Shown one piece after another: positions 11,480 through 22,195 of a DNA stretch of 64,000 nt. Position 1 is the stretch's first letter. Each line of letters opens with the position of its first letter. Source of the DNA: Ustulina deusta (lineage: Eukaryota > Ascomycota > Sordariomycetes > Xylariales > Xylariaceae); contig JAJNNX010000005.1 in the NCBI GenBank assembly GCA_023159155.1, positions 930,001 through 994,000 of the forward strand. Direction: 5' to 3'. Made by a program: the position numbers and the translations under genes. The notes beneath the pieces are model-generated. The model had not been told where the DNA came from and made no database searches. It worked only from the letters and a program-made list of their open reading frames with translations.

Positions 11480-13294
11480 ATGGTGAGTGAAACAAAGACC
11501 TGTGCATTGCTTACAGGTCACCAAGTTAGTTTCCATTTTGACCGCTAAACCCCCGTTCAGGACCATGCACCGGCTGCCAACCAGAAGCGCAAGCGTGGTC
11601 GTCCCGCGAACGCGTCACGCGACGACGGGGTCAGAGACGCGTCAATTTCTGCTGCACCAATTGTGTCCCAAAACGGTCGGCCTGAGATGAATAGCGAAGT
11701 TGAGGACGGCGCTATCGATGGGGAGGGACGGCGCCGCCCGAGGAAACGTAGTCGACGCACCAAAGACGATGTCCCACAAGAACCGCAGCCTGAATCCTCA
11801 GCAACACAGCCCAACAGGCGCAGCCGCCGCCATCCCTCTGCAGGTCGGATGGAAGACAGGTCTGCACAACAGGCTAGTGAATCCATGCCATCAGAGGAGA
11901 TGAAAACGGCAAAGCGAGGAAGGCCAAGGAGAGGAGCTCAACCGGCCAAGCCCGCAGAGCCCGAAGCAGAAGAGGCGGACGACGAGAACGAGAACGAGGG
12001 CGATACGAGCCTTCTCCGACGAAGCAAGCGACATCGCCGTTCGCTAGATGAATCGCATATTCCGCCAGAGAATCATGCAGTACAGGGAGAAGAGATTGAA
12101 TCTTCAGTATCTCAACAAGCGACCACGAGGAAAAAACGGCCAGTTCGGTCCAAGGACAAGGAACAGCCAGAAGAAGAAGCAGATTCTGGAGGCGAAGTTG
12201 AAACCACTTCTCAAGCGCAGAAAAGAAAAAGGAAAAGACTTCGTCCCTCCCAAGATGCCCAAGCATCCAGGATTGAAGCCGAATCCGGGTTCGGATCCGT
12301 GTTGCCACAGAAAAAGCGAGGTCGCCCATCCAGGTCCGAAGGCGACGAGAGAGACTCTGGGACAGGGCCGCAGAGCAGACCATCCCAACGCCAGACAGAA
12401 CCAGCAGATGATGAACCTCAAGCAGGGAGTAGGCAACGTAGGTCAGGGGCGGCACCCCGAAAATCCAACGCCCGCAGGCAGTCTTCTGAGGGACAAGATC
12501 CATCACCTAACCGCTCATCTTCACCCGCTTCCGTTCCTTCTCCTCCCCCGTATAGGCACATTACAAAACGGACGCGGCGAGTTACTCACAATGTCATCGA
12601 GTCTAAATGGTCCTCTCTCGATCCCTCCTCACTTACAAACTTTGCAAGTCTCTTACATTCTGTGTCACTGCCTACACTTCTCCACGTCGTTCCAAAGCAG
12701 TATGCGCATGCTGAAGATGTCCTGGAGAAAGTCATTAGGGGTCTACGCAAGAGATCAGCAAGACTCCCATTTCCACTCGCCTCAGCCCTCCCGCGCCGCG
12801 AAGATGAATTAGACTTTGAAAGAACACAATCCGCAGTAGAGGTGCTCCTATCTCAGTTGGATCCTCTGCAGCACAGCGTGGAGTTGCTTAGGCGTGAAAA
12901 GGAACGTGCCGAGAAGGACCTTGAACGAGAGTATAAAGTACTCGACCGACTCAGCACTAATGCGCGTGCCGAGGCTAGAGAAAGGAGAGACCGGCTGAAA
13001 AAAGTACATGTCCTTGTGCCCGAAACGATCTATGACTCGGCTACGAACAAAATTGACTTGCTCCACGCTGACAAGGCTACTGGTCAAGTCTTTACGGGTA
13101 TCAGAGACGAAGAATTGCTCGATCTTGCCGGACAGATCAACAATCATATGGAGAGCATGCGAGGGAATCTCCAACAAATTGATGGGGTTCTATCAGCTAT
13201 CGCAAAAAGTCACGCACTGCTTAGGACCACATTACAACCACAATTTAGTCAGAAACAGTTGGAGAATATTGTGTTAGGCCAGCTTGAACCATGA
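11480..13294 (+). CDS. CENP-Q/Fta7-like kinetochore protein with AT-hooks
   Basis: Inner-kinetochore subunit of the CENP-Q family (Okp1 in budding yeast, Fta7 of the Sim4 complex in fission yeast), which pairs with CENP-U to link centromeric nucleosomes to the outer kinetochore. In my model exon 1 contributes only the start codon (ATG 11480-11482, immediately followed by donor GTGAGT). A 78-nt intron with a CGCTAAAC branch leads to exon 2, 11561-13294, giving 578 aa. The first half is a long basic, disordered region with three AT-hook cores RGRP near residues 13-16, 120-123 and 254-257. The C-terminal 230 residues carry the family domain: SSLDPSSLTNFASLL, a helical repeat LRKRSARLPFP, and coiled coil LRREKERAEKDLEREYK, then VHVLVPETIYD. 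The start is inferred from phase; an unspliced frame has no better ATG until 11688. Confidence 0.82.
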
Positions 13295-13943
13295 CCTCAC
13301 AAGACCTTGTTTGAGCACCAAATTTTGGTCAGGTGTGGAACGCCGGCTATAGAAACACCATTTGTCTAAAGGATATGGTGTGGTTGCACGGTTGGTAGGA
13401 AATACCCGTTTTTTCGTCTCTGCTAAGCATATCATATGCGATATATGCTAACGACCATACACCAATACACCAACTTGCAAGGCGAGCTGACCCTGTCCAT
13501 GGTTACCCCGTGGGTAGTAGATCTTAGCATGCATTGGTCGCTGTATCCATCACCTCATACAACACACTTGACTCATACGATAATTTATCCTGGTCTGTAT
13601 AACTCCCAAGATCCAAGATGCCTATGCTTCTCTCCCACGACAGCACTCGTACCTCTGTGTTATGTTCGGCCCCTCCCAACTACACAAACAAGTCACCCCT
13701 TTTCCTCCTATCCAGTAGATTAAGCTCGAGAACGAATATGTTCCATCTCATGTTGGGTCTCTGTAAGCATCCGTCGTGCCATCCATATAGTCATGCAGAT
13801 AGAGGTATGCATACGAAGTCGCACTTATTGAGACGATTATAAAGATGCTTCGGTTTCCAGCTGAGAATAGGGTGGTCAATGACCTTTCATACCATCGCCC
13901 TCCCGCAAATAATTGCCAAGCTTTTCAGCGAGCGATAGACAGC
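13295..13943. other. Intergenic
   Basis: Between the CENP-Q-like gene and the small Cys/His gene, both on the plus strand. Only short unsupported frames are visible. Confidence 0.5.
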
Positions 13944-14515
13944 ATGTGTCACTTCAGGTTGGTAATCCTTAGATCATATACGCTGTTTCTCACCCTCTCC
14001 CGTTTCCAAAAGCAGAATGAAGTTATTGCAATCAGCTAGCTAATCATCGGCTCCTCCGGCGCTCAAGGTACTGGGGTTATGATATATGTTCTCACGAATA
14101 CCTATCATCAGAGAATCTGTGGGAGATATGCTATCTCGGGAATCAAATACCACCGCGTTACTGTCCGTTCGCATGGTTTACTCGTCGCAAGATAGGATCC
14201 GAATATTGTGATTCTTGCCTCGACGAAACGCCTCCTAACCACCCACCTATAACCGAAATCATCCAAGGCTTCGGCGCTCTACGCGCACTCATGGATGGAA
14301 TTGGTATAAGTGAAGGATCCCGTATTAGGTTTTCCCGCGAATATAAGGCGGAGCTCCGCGAGATTCGAGATAATGCAGCCATAGCTGGCGTTAACAACAA
14401 CTTTTACAACGAAGTGAAGGCTCTATACGAACTTTATCACCAACGCGTGGCGAACGCAATCGCCCAGGCCGTGGCTAGGAGGCAAGAGCGTCTAAGGAGC
14501 GAGAGGGGCGAATAG
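13944..14515 (+). CDS. Small fungal protein with N-terminal Cys/His pairs, unknown function
   Basis: I do not recognise a named family. The proposed model has exons 13944-13957 and 14068-14515 joined in phase 2, giving 153 aa that begins MCHFRYWGYDICSHEY. The frame of exon 2 is open from 14021 to 14515. Cysteines and histidines are spaced like a small zinc-binding module (CHF, ICSHEY, EICYL, YCPF, then EYCDSCL near residue 50). This is followed by PPNHPPITEIIQGFGALRALMDG and a basic helical C-terminus (ELREIRDNAA, VARRQERLRSERG). Many ascomycete genomes have short proteins starting MC..F with C.C pairs of this kind, but no role is known to me. The donor (GTTGGT) is weak, so the first exon is less certain than the second. 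Confidence 0.55.
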
Positions 14516-15243
14516 AAAGGGAGACGGAAAAGGAAGTCAGGGATAAAACCATGGTTGCAAATCCATCCATCGAAGGTGAAATATTGGCAACAAAACTCCG
14601 TCGCACTTCTGCTCGAGCAGTTACCCAATGATGATTACCGTTCATACTCGTTGCGACTCCGTTTTATTTCTACGGGGACAAGGAAAGGGGTCAAGTAACG
14701 TGTGAAGCAATAGAAACCAGGCTAGGCGAGTTCACCTCGTAGATCGTGCTGACATACCTATACAAACTTTCTCTTAGGGATTCTGAAGTACGTTTACAAA
14801 CGAACACTGTATGAGTTAGATACAGAATCCTTGCACGTCACGGACGTAACTTCGCCATTCACCTAACAAGAGGACCACAATACCTCCATGTACTGCACAA
14901 TAGCAATGTTGATGATTCGAGTTCCTTACTTCCTTATCCGTCATTCTCGTTCTTATAACGATGTCTTTACTACTCAGCAGTATTACAAACGAGAATTTAG
15001 CTAAAGGGCCTCAAGTCGATGTGTCCTGGGAGCAAATAATGAAAAGCAAACCTTCTCGCAATTGCTTAATAAATATGCTTGCCTCTGCCATCCCTTCTAC
15101 CGTGTTACCTTACTATCCCTTTCCCATCCCCTACATATACTTTTCTTCGTACTTCCTGTTTTATTCGTTGCCTATCCACCATTACATTCCCCCCCCTTAT
15201 TTCCCTTTCACTCCCCACGCGTTAACATCACAGCACTGCCATC
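14516..15243 (+). promoter_or_regulatory. Upstream region with long pyrimidine-rich leader
   Basis: From about 15085 to 15240, directly before the next ATG, the plus strand is strongly C/T-rich with several runs of C and T. Pyrimidine-rich tracts of this kind often precede transcription starts of well-expressed fungal genes. The rest (14516-15080) shows nothing recognised. Confidence 0.5.
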
Positions 15244-16386
15244 ATGTCCAGGAGACCAAGCAATCCTTCAAACTACCTCAGCGACGCTCTCACCAACCAC
15301 TCGATAGCCAGCATGCCCCACGATATGCCCCAAGATATGCCCAGAACGGACCCATATAACGAGGTACCTATACGCAATGATTCACATGAAGGTATGACAC
15401 GCAATTCAGCGGCGGCTGAAATGTCTCCTTATGTTAGTTACGGCAGGTTGAGTTCAGTCTTGCAGGTGAATAGTCAAGCGTGTCCCGAAATGACCAGAAA
15501 TCCGGGGGGTTTTCCGACCTACTACGATGGATCCTACGGGGCATCCTACGAGGACTCCAATGGGGATTCCTACGCGGAACCCTCCGCAGGACCCTCTTAC
15601 AACCAAACAAACATTCAGGTTAACATTCTGGTTGTAAACGGGACTTCCGGCGCCGAATCCGACTCCGAAGACGAGAGTGAGGATTCGTCAGAAGGGTATG
15701 CATCATCGGTAGCCTCAGAAACAATAATAAGGCGTCCAGCTCTACCATCAACGTCCCGACAGCCATCGGAAAGGCATGAAAACCGGTCAGGAACATCTCC
15801 GACCCTTAACAGATCACTTGTGCCCTACAACGCGTGCGCCTCTTCGCGCACACTCCCAGATAATCGGCCTCGTCATCCCAGCCGTCGCTCTTCCTATGCC
15901 CCATCACTCCAAGGAGAAATTGAGCCTGGGGACTCCGTCATCCAAGTTTCCAGGGCATTAACAAAGACCTCGTCCAAAAGCCATCATCATAGAGCTTCCA
16001 AACGCTCTTCTAAAGACTCTTCTAAAGACTTTTCCGCTGATAATATAAATACGGAGACCGCCTTGCAGCGGATGACCCATCACAACATGCCTGAGTCTTC
16101 CAGCCGAGGTAGCACCACGTCTCATCGTCGTGGTTCACACTCACACTCCCGCAAAGCTTCCACGTCAAGTAGCAAAGGGTCAAGTCACTCTCATAGCCGC
16201 AGCACGCATCGTCGGGAAAGCGAGGGCTCCCGATCAGCGCAGTCAAAAGACACGCCAAGATACGCTGATTGTATCACAGAAGAGCCGGAAGAGGATCACC
16301 ATCGTCATCGTCATAAAAAGCATCACAAGAAACACAGCAAAGATGATTATGGGCGTCATAAGAAAAAGCACGGCTCATTGCATTAA
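15244..16386 (+). CDS. Ser/His/Arg-rich disordered protein, unknown function
   Basis: A single 380-codon frame starting MSRRPSNPSNYLSDAL. No known domain is seen. The N-terminus repeats short motifs (MPHDMPQDMPR), then come imperfect SYG/SYE/SYA units (GSYGASYEDSNGDSYAE). A hydrophobic strand (NIQVNILVVNG) precedes an acidic Ser/Glu/Asp stretch (ESDSEDESEDSSEG). The remainder is rich in Ser, Arg and His, ending in a histidine/lysine tail (HHRHRHKKHHKKH) that could bind metals or nucleic acid. The composition suggests an intrinsically disordered, possibly phosphorylated protein. A strong pyrimidine-rich leader precedes the start. The frame length and codon use make it a likely real gene; a longer spliced form cannot be excluded. 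Confidence 0.7.
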   Translation: MSRRPSNPSNYLSDALTNHSIASMPHDMPQDMPRTDPYNEVPIRNDSHEGMTRNSAAAEMSPYVSYGRLSSVLQVNSQACPEMTRNPGGFPTYYDGSYGASYEDSNGDSYAEPSAGPSYNQTNIQVNILVVNGTSGAESDSEDESEDSSEGYASSVASETIIRRPALPSTSRQPSERHENRSGTSPTLNRSLVPYNACASSRTLPDNRPRHPSRRSSYAPSLQGEIEPGDSVIQVSRALTKTSSKSHHHRASKRSSKDSSKDFSADNINTETALQRMTHHNMPESSSRGSTTSHRRGSHSHSRKASTSSSKGSSHSHSRSTHRRESEGSRSAQSKDTPRYADCITEEPEEDHHRHRHKKHHKKHSKDDYGRHKKKHGSLH

Positions 16387-18240
16387 TGAACAAAATTTGT
16401 GCCATCGAGGTCTTTACAACATACTGTTGGACTTCTTCTGCCAGAAAAGACAAAATACGACTACGCGGCTTCAACCACACTGATCTATCAACCGGAAATG
16501 TGCGGATGGAGTGCGTGTGGCTATGTACGACTATTAATTATGTGCTAACACCCATTAACTTGACTAGAATTTCCGTAGGTTAGACGGCATCACTGCCTCC
16601 TTTTTTTTTCGTTTTTATCGTTGAATTCAGTTGCATTATATTATGATTAATCCATTTATATGTTGATGCAAGTGCGGGTTGGGGTTATCTCTATATATAG
16701 GGGCAGAGGTGAATACCCCTATATTGGATTTACTCACCTTGCTCATTTTCCCAACCCAACAATCACATCTACCTGAATCCATCGGTTCCGAGGACTACTA
16801 ACTCTGTCTTTCTGGCTACGGTCAATAGCCTCGACAGACTCAAGAACAGCGGCACACGTTTTATTTGGTGCTAATCTGGCTTTGGGGGTTTGTTTCAATT
16901 AGACGAGGAGGAAGAACTTGATCAGCCTGATGAGTTGTGCACTCTCTTTTTCTGAATATATATATTATATCATTTGGTCGCCAATTCTTTTAGTGAAAGT
17001 TCCTGATGCGCGTCATGTTCCATTCAGCGAGACCAATACCAAGGTTTCCCTTGAAGGGAGGAGGGGGTAGAGCACATGGTCACCAGGGGTGTTCGGGTAT
17101 TATATGTCTTCGGCAACGATTTCAGGATATTAATAGAGCATGGTCTCTAGCGCTGATGATCAATTGATGGTGACCGATGTCTTTAGAATGGGCCCTTGGG
17201 GATCTAGAAAGCAGAAAGACGTCCACGAGTCAACGCCAGGACAAAGGTGATATATTCTAATTTATTGGCTTTGGTTTTCTTAAACTACCATACTAGATAG
17301 CTATTGAGTAAAGCCCATCTGTTATGCAGCGAAAGCTTACGTATATCACACCACATGGCGAATCATATTCGCAGCGTTGACCCGAGGGAACGGAACCCTA
17401 CTCCATTAAAAATAATAGTTGGGAGCACAGGGCTTGATCTTAAACTTGTCTTGGTTTGGCGTCTAGATACATACAAATTGCGCTCGCTCGCTCCCAGACC
17501 CAAGTAGGAAATATTTAATTGGTTGTCTCGGTGTCAAAATACCTAGGGAGGGGAGGATGGGTGCTTGCTTGCCACATGGCTTTTGTGGCTAGGACATCTC
17601 CCCCAGACAAGCCAATAAGAGAGGCCCGAATTCCCTCTCTGCGAGGTTGGTTCTGGCTATAATTATCTACGTTGTCCCCCCCTGTGGCATCCGCCTTAAA
17701 GATAACCCCCCTCATAGCCCGATCTTGATTTGTGCAGCTTTAAGTGTTTTTTTTGATTTTGTACACGCTGAGCTCTCACCCAAATACCGACTTCGCAACA
17801 ATGGACGGCGTTTCTACATCGAGGGGTTCGATGGAAGACAACGAATTGATAGTTGCCCTTAGAGGATATGGTGGCAGAAACTGGTCTAAGTAAATTCTAC
17901 GATAAACTACCCCTTTCTCAAGAGAATGATACGTTATCTACTAGTATTATTGTCGATCATTTTGCCTCAAGCAGATTTACAAGTATTGACAATTTCCAAG
18001 CGTGTATCAACCCCTAACACTTCGTGAAGTATCACTGGGCACGTAGAGAAAGTCGGGATCGCACTGTGTTGTCGTGTTTGTGCCGAGTGCTCTGTAGCGG
18101 TTGTGCTGCTGCTCGCATGCCCGCGCATTGTCAATGCATCTCGCCAGTCCCCTTCCATCAACCTGATCAAGATAGAGACAATATTTCCGGGTCTCCAGGT
18201 GGAAAAGTCGTCTTGCAGGAATATATACACTTCCTAGCTC
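16387..18240. other. Gene-free AT-rich intergenic region
   Basis: About 1.85 kb with only short unsupported frames and T/A-rich stretches (for example around 16600-16670 and 16950-16980). No transposon ends were recognised. Confidence 0.55.
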
Positions 18241-19499
18241 ATGGACGCGAGATTGCGTAGCAAAGACCAAACTGCATTGCGCCTCGACGATATCTGGTCA
18301 ACCTGGCTTGAGATCCCAGAGGGCCAAGACGGACCACATCCCCACTTCGACATATATCCACCATTTGAAAGATTAACTCACTCGGAAGATTAACTGCAGA
18401 AGGACCAAACAGGCCGCCAGGCAATACTCAGGTGTGGTCTCGATCATTGGTGACACCGGCGTAGAGAAGAGCACGTTGATGCCGTGTTCCCGTACCTTGC
18501 ATTGACACTGATAACTTCGATTCGACCAGCAGCGACGGACAGATCTTCCCTGACCCCAGAAATAGTTATACGGGATATCCCTGCTTCTTCTTCGTCAGTA
18601 AGTATTTCCCCCATGATCCGCGAACATTCTCGCTCATAGTACCCGATGGCTTCTGACACGGTCACAGACTCTAAGGGATTCTCTGGCATAGGTGAGCCGA
18701 TTGCCCCGCCAGCATTAGTTACAAGTTCAGCACTCGCAAACCTCCCAGTCACAATACGAATAGTACTCTGCGGAAGTCTAATATTTCTAAATCGGCGAAG
18801 GAGGCCCTTGCTGAATATGCGAGCACTGCGTCATATCAAATGCAATGGGGTTAGGTCTTCAGCTCCGTTGACGCGACGCCGAATTTTAGCAAAAAGGGTA
18901 ATGCGGTGGTTAACTCCAATGCCAGGCATATTGTAATAGTGAAGAATCTCTACCCCAGGCTGCTCCATTCTCCTGCAGGTATACCTAGTTTGCTTCTTGA
19001 CAAACAATTCCAGGTCCGTAGACATACTACCTCTTTGACTACCTTCCAATTACCGGGGCTTTGGTTCAGTTAACGGCGTACCAAGTCGTCTCACAACATA
19101 ATCCAGAAGATATTCAAATAGACCAAAGAACAACATCAAACAACGCTAAAGCAACAGATTCGCCCAGGATTAATTATCGTCCTTAATAAAATAGCCGCTA
19201 GCTTCTATAACACTTTGGCCTCTATAGATGAAGCAACTAAGCGTTTGCTTGAAAATTTCTCGCAATGTAATATTAGATTTAGCAAATTTCCAAAAAAAAA
19301 AATTTTGAATCAAGAAGAAAAAGAATACAAACAGCAGAAAAGCTTATACTATGCCATGATAATTTCTTCTGCGTTATTTGTATTTCATAGTATACCGCTA
19401 CATCCCCAACTACCATCGAGAAAACCTCTAAGACTTTACATTAAAAGAACTAGGAAAATATTAGAGCTAATTCTAAAAAACATGATAACTTTTAAATAA
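18241..19499 (+). pseudogene. Decayed fungal P-loop NTPase gene
   Basis: Successive conserved pieces of one protein appear in order on the plus strand but in different frames with stops between them. They are: an N-terminal piece starting at 18241 (LDDIWSTWLEIPEG, then DIYPPFERLT); a Walker A motif at 18449-18478 (GDTGVEKST) after QYSGVVSII; TSSDGQIFPDP at about 18525-18560; DSKGFSGIGEPIA near 18667-18705 (the usual DCEG-type motif); KNLYPRLL near 18943-18966; and finally IRPGLIIVLNK with a 122-codon open frame (19134-19499) leading into EATKRLLENFSQ. This order matches fungal proteins usually annotated only as P-loop NTPases. The conserved Gly of the P-loop is Glu (GAG). Introns could explain some frame changes, but not all the stops. 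Function is presumed lost. Confidence 0.6.
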
Positions 19500-22195
19500 G
19501 ATTGCTAGCCTAAACGTATGTTTCAAACAAGCCCCAATTAATCTAAGCTGTAACTACTAAAGCACGATCGATTTTTACCGACTTTCCAACAGGAATAACA
19601 GTCTTCCTAGGGGTTTTAGCATGCACTTAGTACACGTTATGGCAAAGGTAGAAAAACGGTACAATTTCGATCGGAGTTAGGAAACCGGTAGCGCAGCATA
19701 CCTTCTTAACCAAATAACCCTGTATATTACCGCCTGTATTATCGCGCGAATCAAAAGTCACAAGTCTCAACGTAATATATAACTATATTAATTTACACAA
19801 AATGTGTGAGAGAGACCCTACTAATATAATATCTCCTCCGCAGATAACGCCCAAATGCATAAAAACGTTCTCGTTGAAAAAAAGCCAGGTGTTGTGGCGT
19901 CGAACGGTTTCGTACCCGCTTCTAGCGACCCGAAGCAAGGGACTCGTCTAGGCAACGAAGACGCAAGAACTATTGGGACAGTCCCGAGGAAGGGCATTAG
20001 TTTAACGCAGACCAAGAAACAAGCAGGAATCGGATGACAACCTCGCTGCCGGGGCGTTGGAAAGCTGCCACGAGCCTAAAGTCGTCTCTAGACGACCTGG
20101 GAAGGAGGTGAACCTCTTCGTATTATCCGCCAAGACGCGATCGATCACACTTGCGCCAGCAGCGTTGTCGCGCAGTGCCGCATAGATGGCCGGCCAGAGA
20201 ACCTGCCGAGCGTGTCTTTCTAATACGCCAAACCAACCTGCTGCTGTGGCTACCGAAGCAACAACGCTGTATTTGTTAGGCTTGTGTTCGGAGACACAAG
20301 TTGCGAAAACACCGGAGACTCCACCATTCGCCTCGCGTCCCGTCCGTTGGGCTGACGGAGACGCCGTAGACAGTCCGCGTGAAGCCGCCGATTGCAGGTG
20401 CTCGCGTTCTCCTATTTGAAGGGCCGGTTGCTTTTACTTTGTGGACTCTCAAACATGCTGAATATTTAATTACACTAAACTCACAGAGATGGCCTTTGGC
20501 TTTCGCTAGGTAGTCTTCAGCAGTAATAATAGCGGTATACGTAACGAGGAAACTTGTGTTCTGGTCACTATAAAATCTGGTTATATTCTATTTATCACTT
20601 GAGTTTTATGTATCTGGCTAATCGATCGATTAATCGAATCTTTCACAATCTAGGATTTATTCATATAACTAACTACTGGACCTACTTAATTTTGTCAAGT
20701 ATACCAGGTTCGTAGTGCCGAAGAAGGTAAAGCTACCTAGATAGATATATGCTATTAGTCCTTGGGGCAATTAATTAGGTTTATCATACCTTTTATGTAG
20801 TTCTTACAGAAGTGATCACTAGATCCAGGTCACTGTGTAAAAGGTAGCAGGCAATCAGGTGGTTTTTAATAATGATCCATTTCTCGTTCTTTATGGCGAG
20901 GCATGCAGTAGAAGAGAGAACACAGGGAAATTAAAGCTGATGAGCCTAACAGTGCGCCCACGACATTCTCGATATAGTTGAACTCGGCAATTCCTACACC
21001 TCTAAACCAAGTGTTGCATATCCTCGAAGCAACTCGTTCGACCAACGACCCAAACGAGCTGTGCCTCTGAACTCATCCCAATCCGGCTTCTTCACCCAGA
21101 TATATCAGACAAGTGAGAACTTCCGGGCCGGGTCCAATTCGATATATCCGAGGGGGAACATAAGCAAACCGTTGAAGTACAGTTTCCACGACGTGGAAAG
21201 CACTGAGAGCTGATTAGGGGCTTTAATCGTAAAAAGGTTCATTCCATGGTAGTTGTCTCTGGGATGCCAAGACCTTACCTTGTCGAGTTGTTCTTTTAAC
21301 TATACGGGTTCAATTCAACCTATGAAGTATATTTATTCAAGTTAGGGAGACATTGAACAGTTGTCAGTAATTATGATGGTGTAGTAGAGGAGATGGAGTA
21401 AGCGACCTGGCCACTCCGGGGGAGGGGGGGTCACTGTATACGCGTTGTCCCTCGTACCTTGTCACAATGGCGTTGAATTCAGCGATGAACTAATAGACTA
21501 GGCGACAACTGTTGCCGGGTGTGTAATAAGGGAAAAGAAAATGAGATAATGTGCGAGGTGGCGAGTTTGCATCTTCTAGGAGAGAGGAAGAGTAGTCTGG
21601 TATGGCAGGATGGACATTTGGCTGGATTAGGTACATTTAGCAGCATATGAATTTGCACGTGGATGTGCAGAGCCGGGAATAGAAGACATTGAGGCCTGTA
21701 AGTGTGGACTGACACCCTTAGACAGACGCATCACGCCTCTACACACCAGATGGACAAGAAAAATTGCATTCATAGCTCTAGATTTCGAGCTCAATCTTTT
21801 TGAATTTGCCAGTATGATCTTCAAACACAGTCATAATTCATCTCCAAAAACCTCGATCAGGTGTGCGAGAAAAAGCAGCCATCAAAAAAAATCTCCATTG
21901 AAAATTGTCATCCAGTACATACAAGAATCGAAGGTTATATGCGCACGCCATGGGAGAAAATATTTCAAGATCCACGAAATTTCCAACGGTTCAGTCCTCT
22001 TAACCAAACAAGGACGGACCCAACCCATATTTAAATAGCCAACACAAATTCGCGCATCATTTGTCACAACTTTTATGTCATGTAGTCATGTGCTCCGTTG
22101 TCTTTGGTTGACCCGGGTATAGTACAAAAGCGAATCGAACCTACTCGACCTTCTCCTCACGATAGTCTCCCTGGCATCCTTAGTGGGGGATCCAC
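19500..22195. other. Gene-poor region, AT-rich with a GC-rich island
   Basis: Mostly AT-rich DNA. A contrasting GC-richer island at about 19870-20430 holds two short frames (MHKNVLVEKKPG... and MAGQRTCRACLSN...) that I cannot assign. Between 20430 and 22100 only short frames occur; the last 100 bp include the 3' end of the secreted protein gene. No gene is supported. Confidence 0.5.

Noticed and set aside
18444..19049. Minus-strand frames of 72-102 codons
   Set aside because: The plus strand here carries ordered NTPase motifs, so these are antisense shadows.
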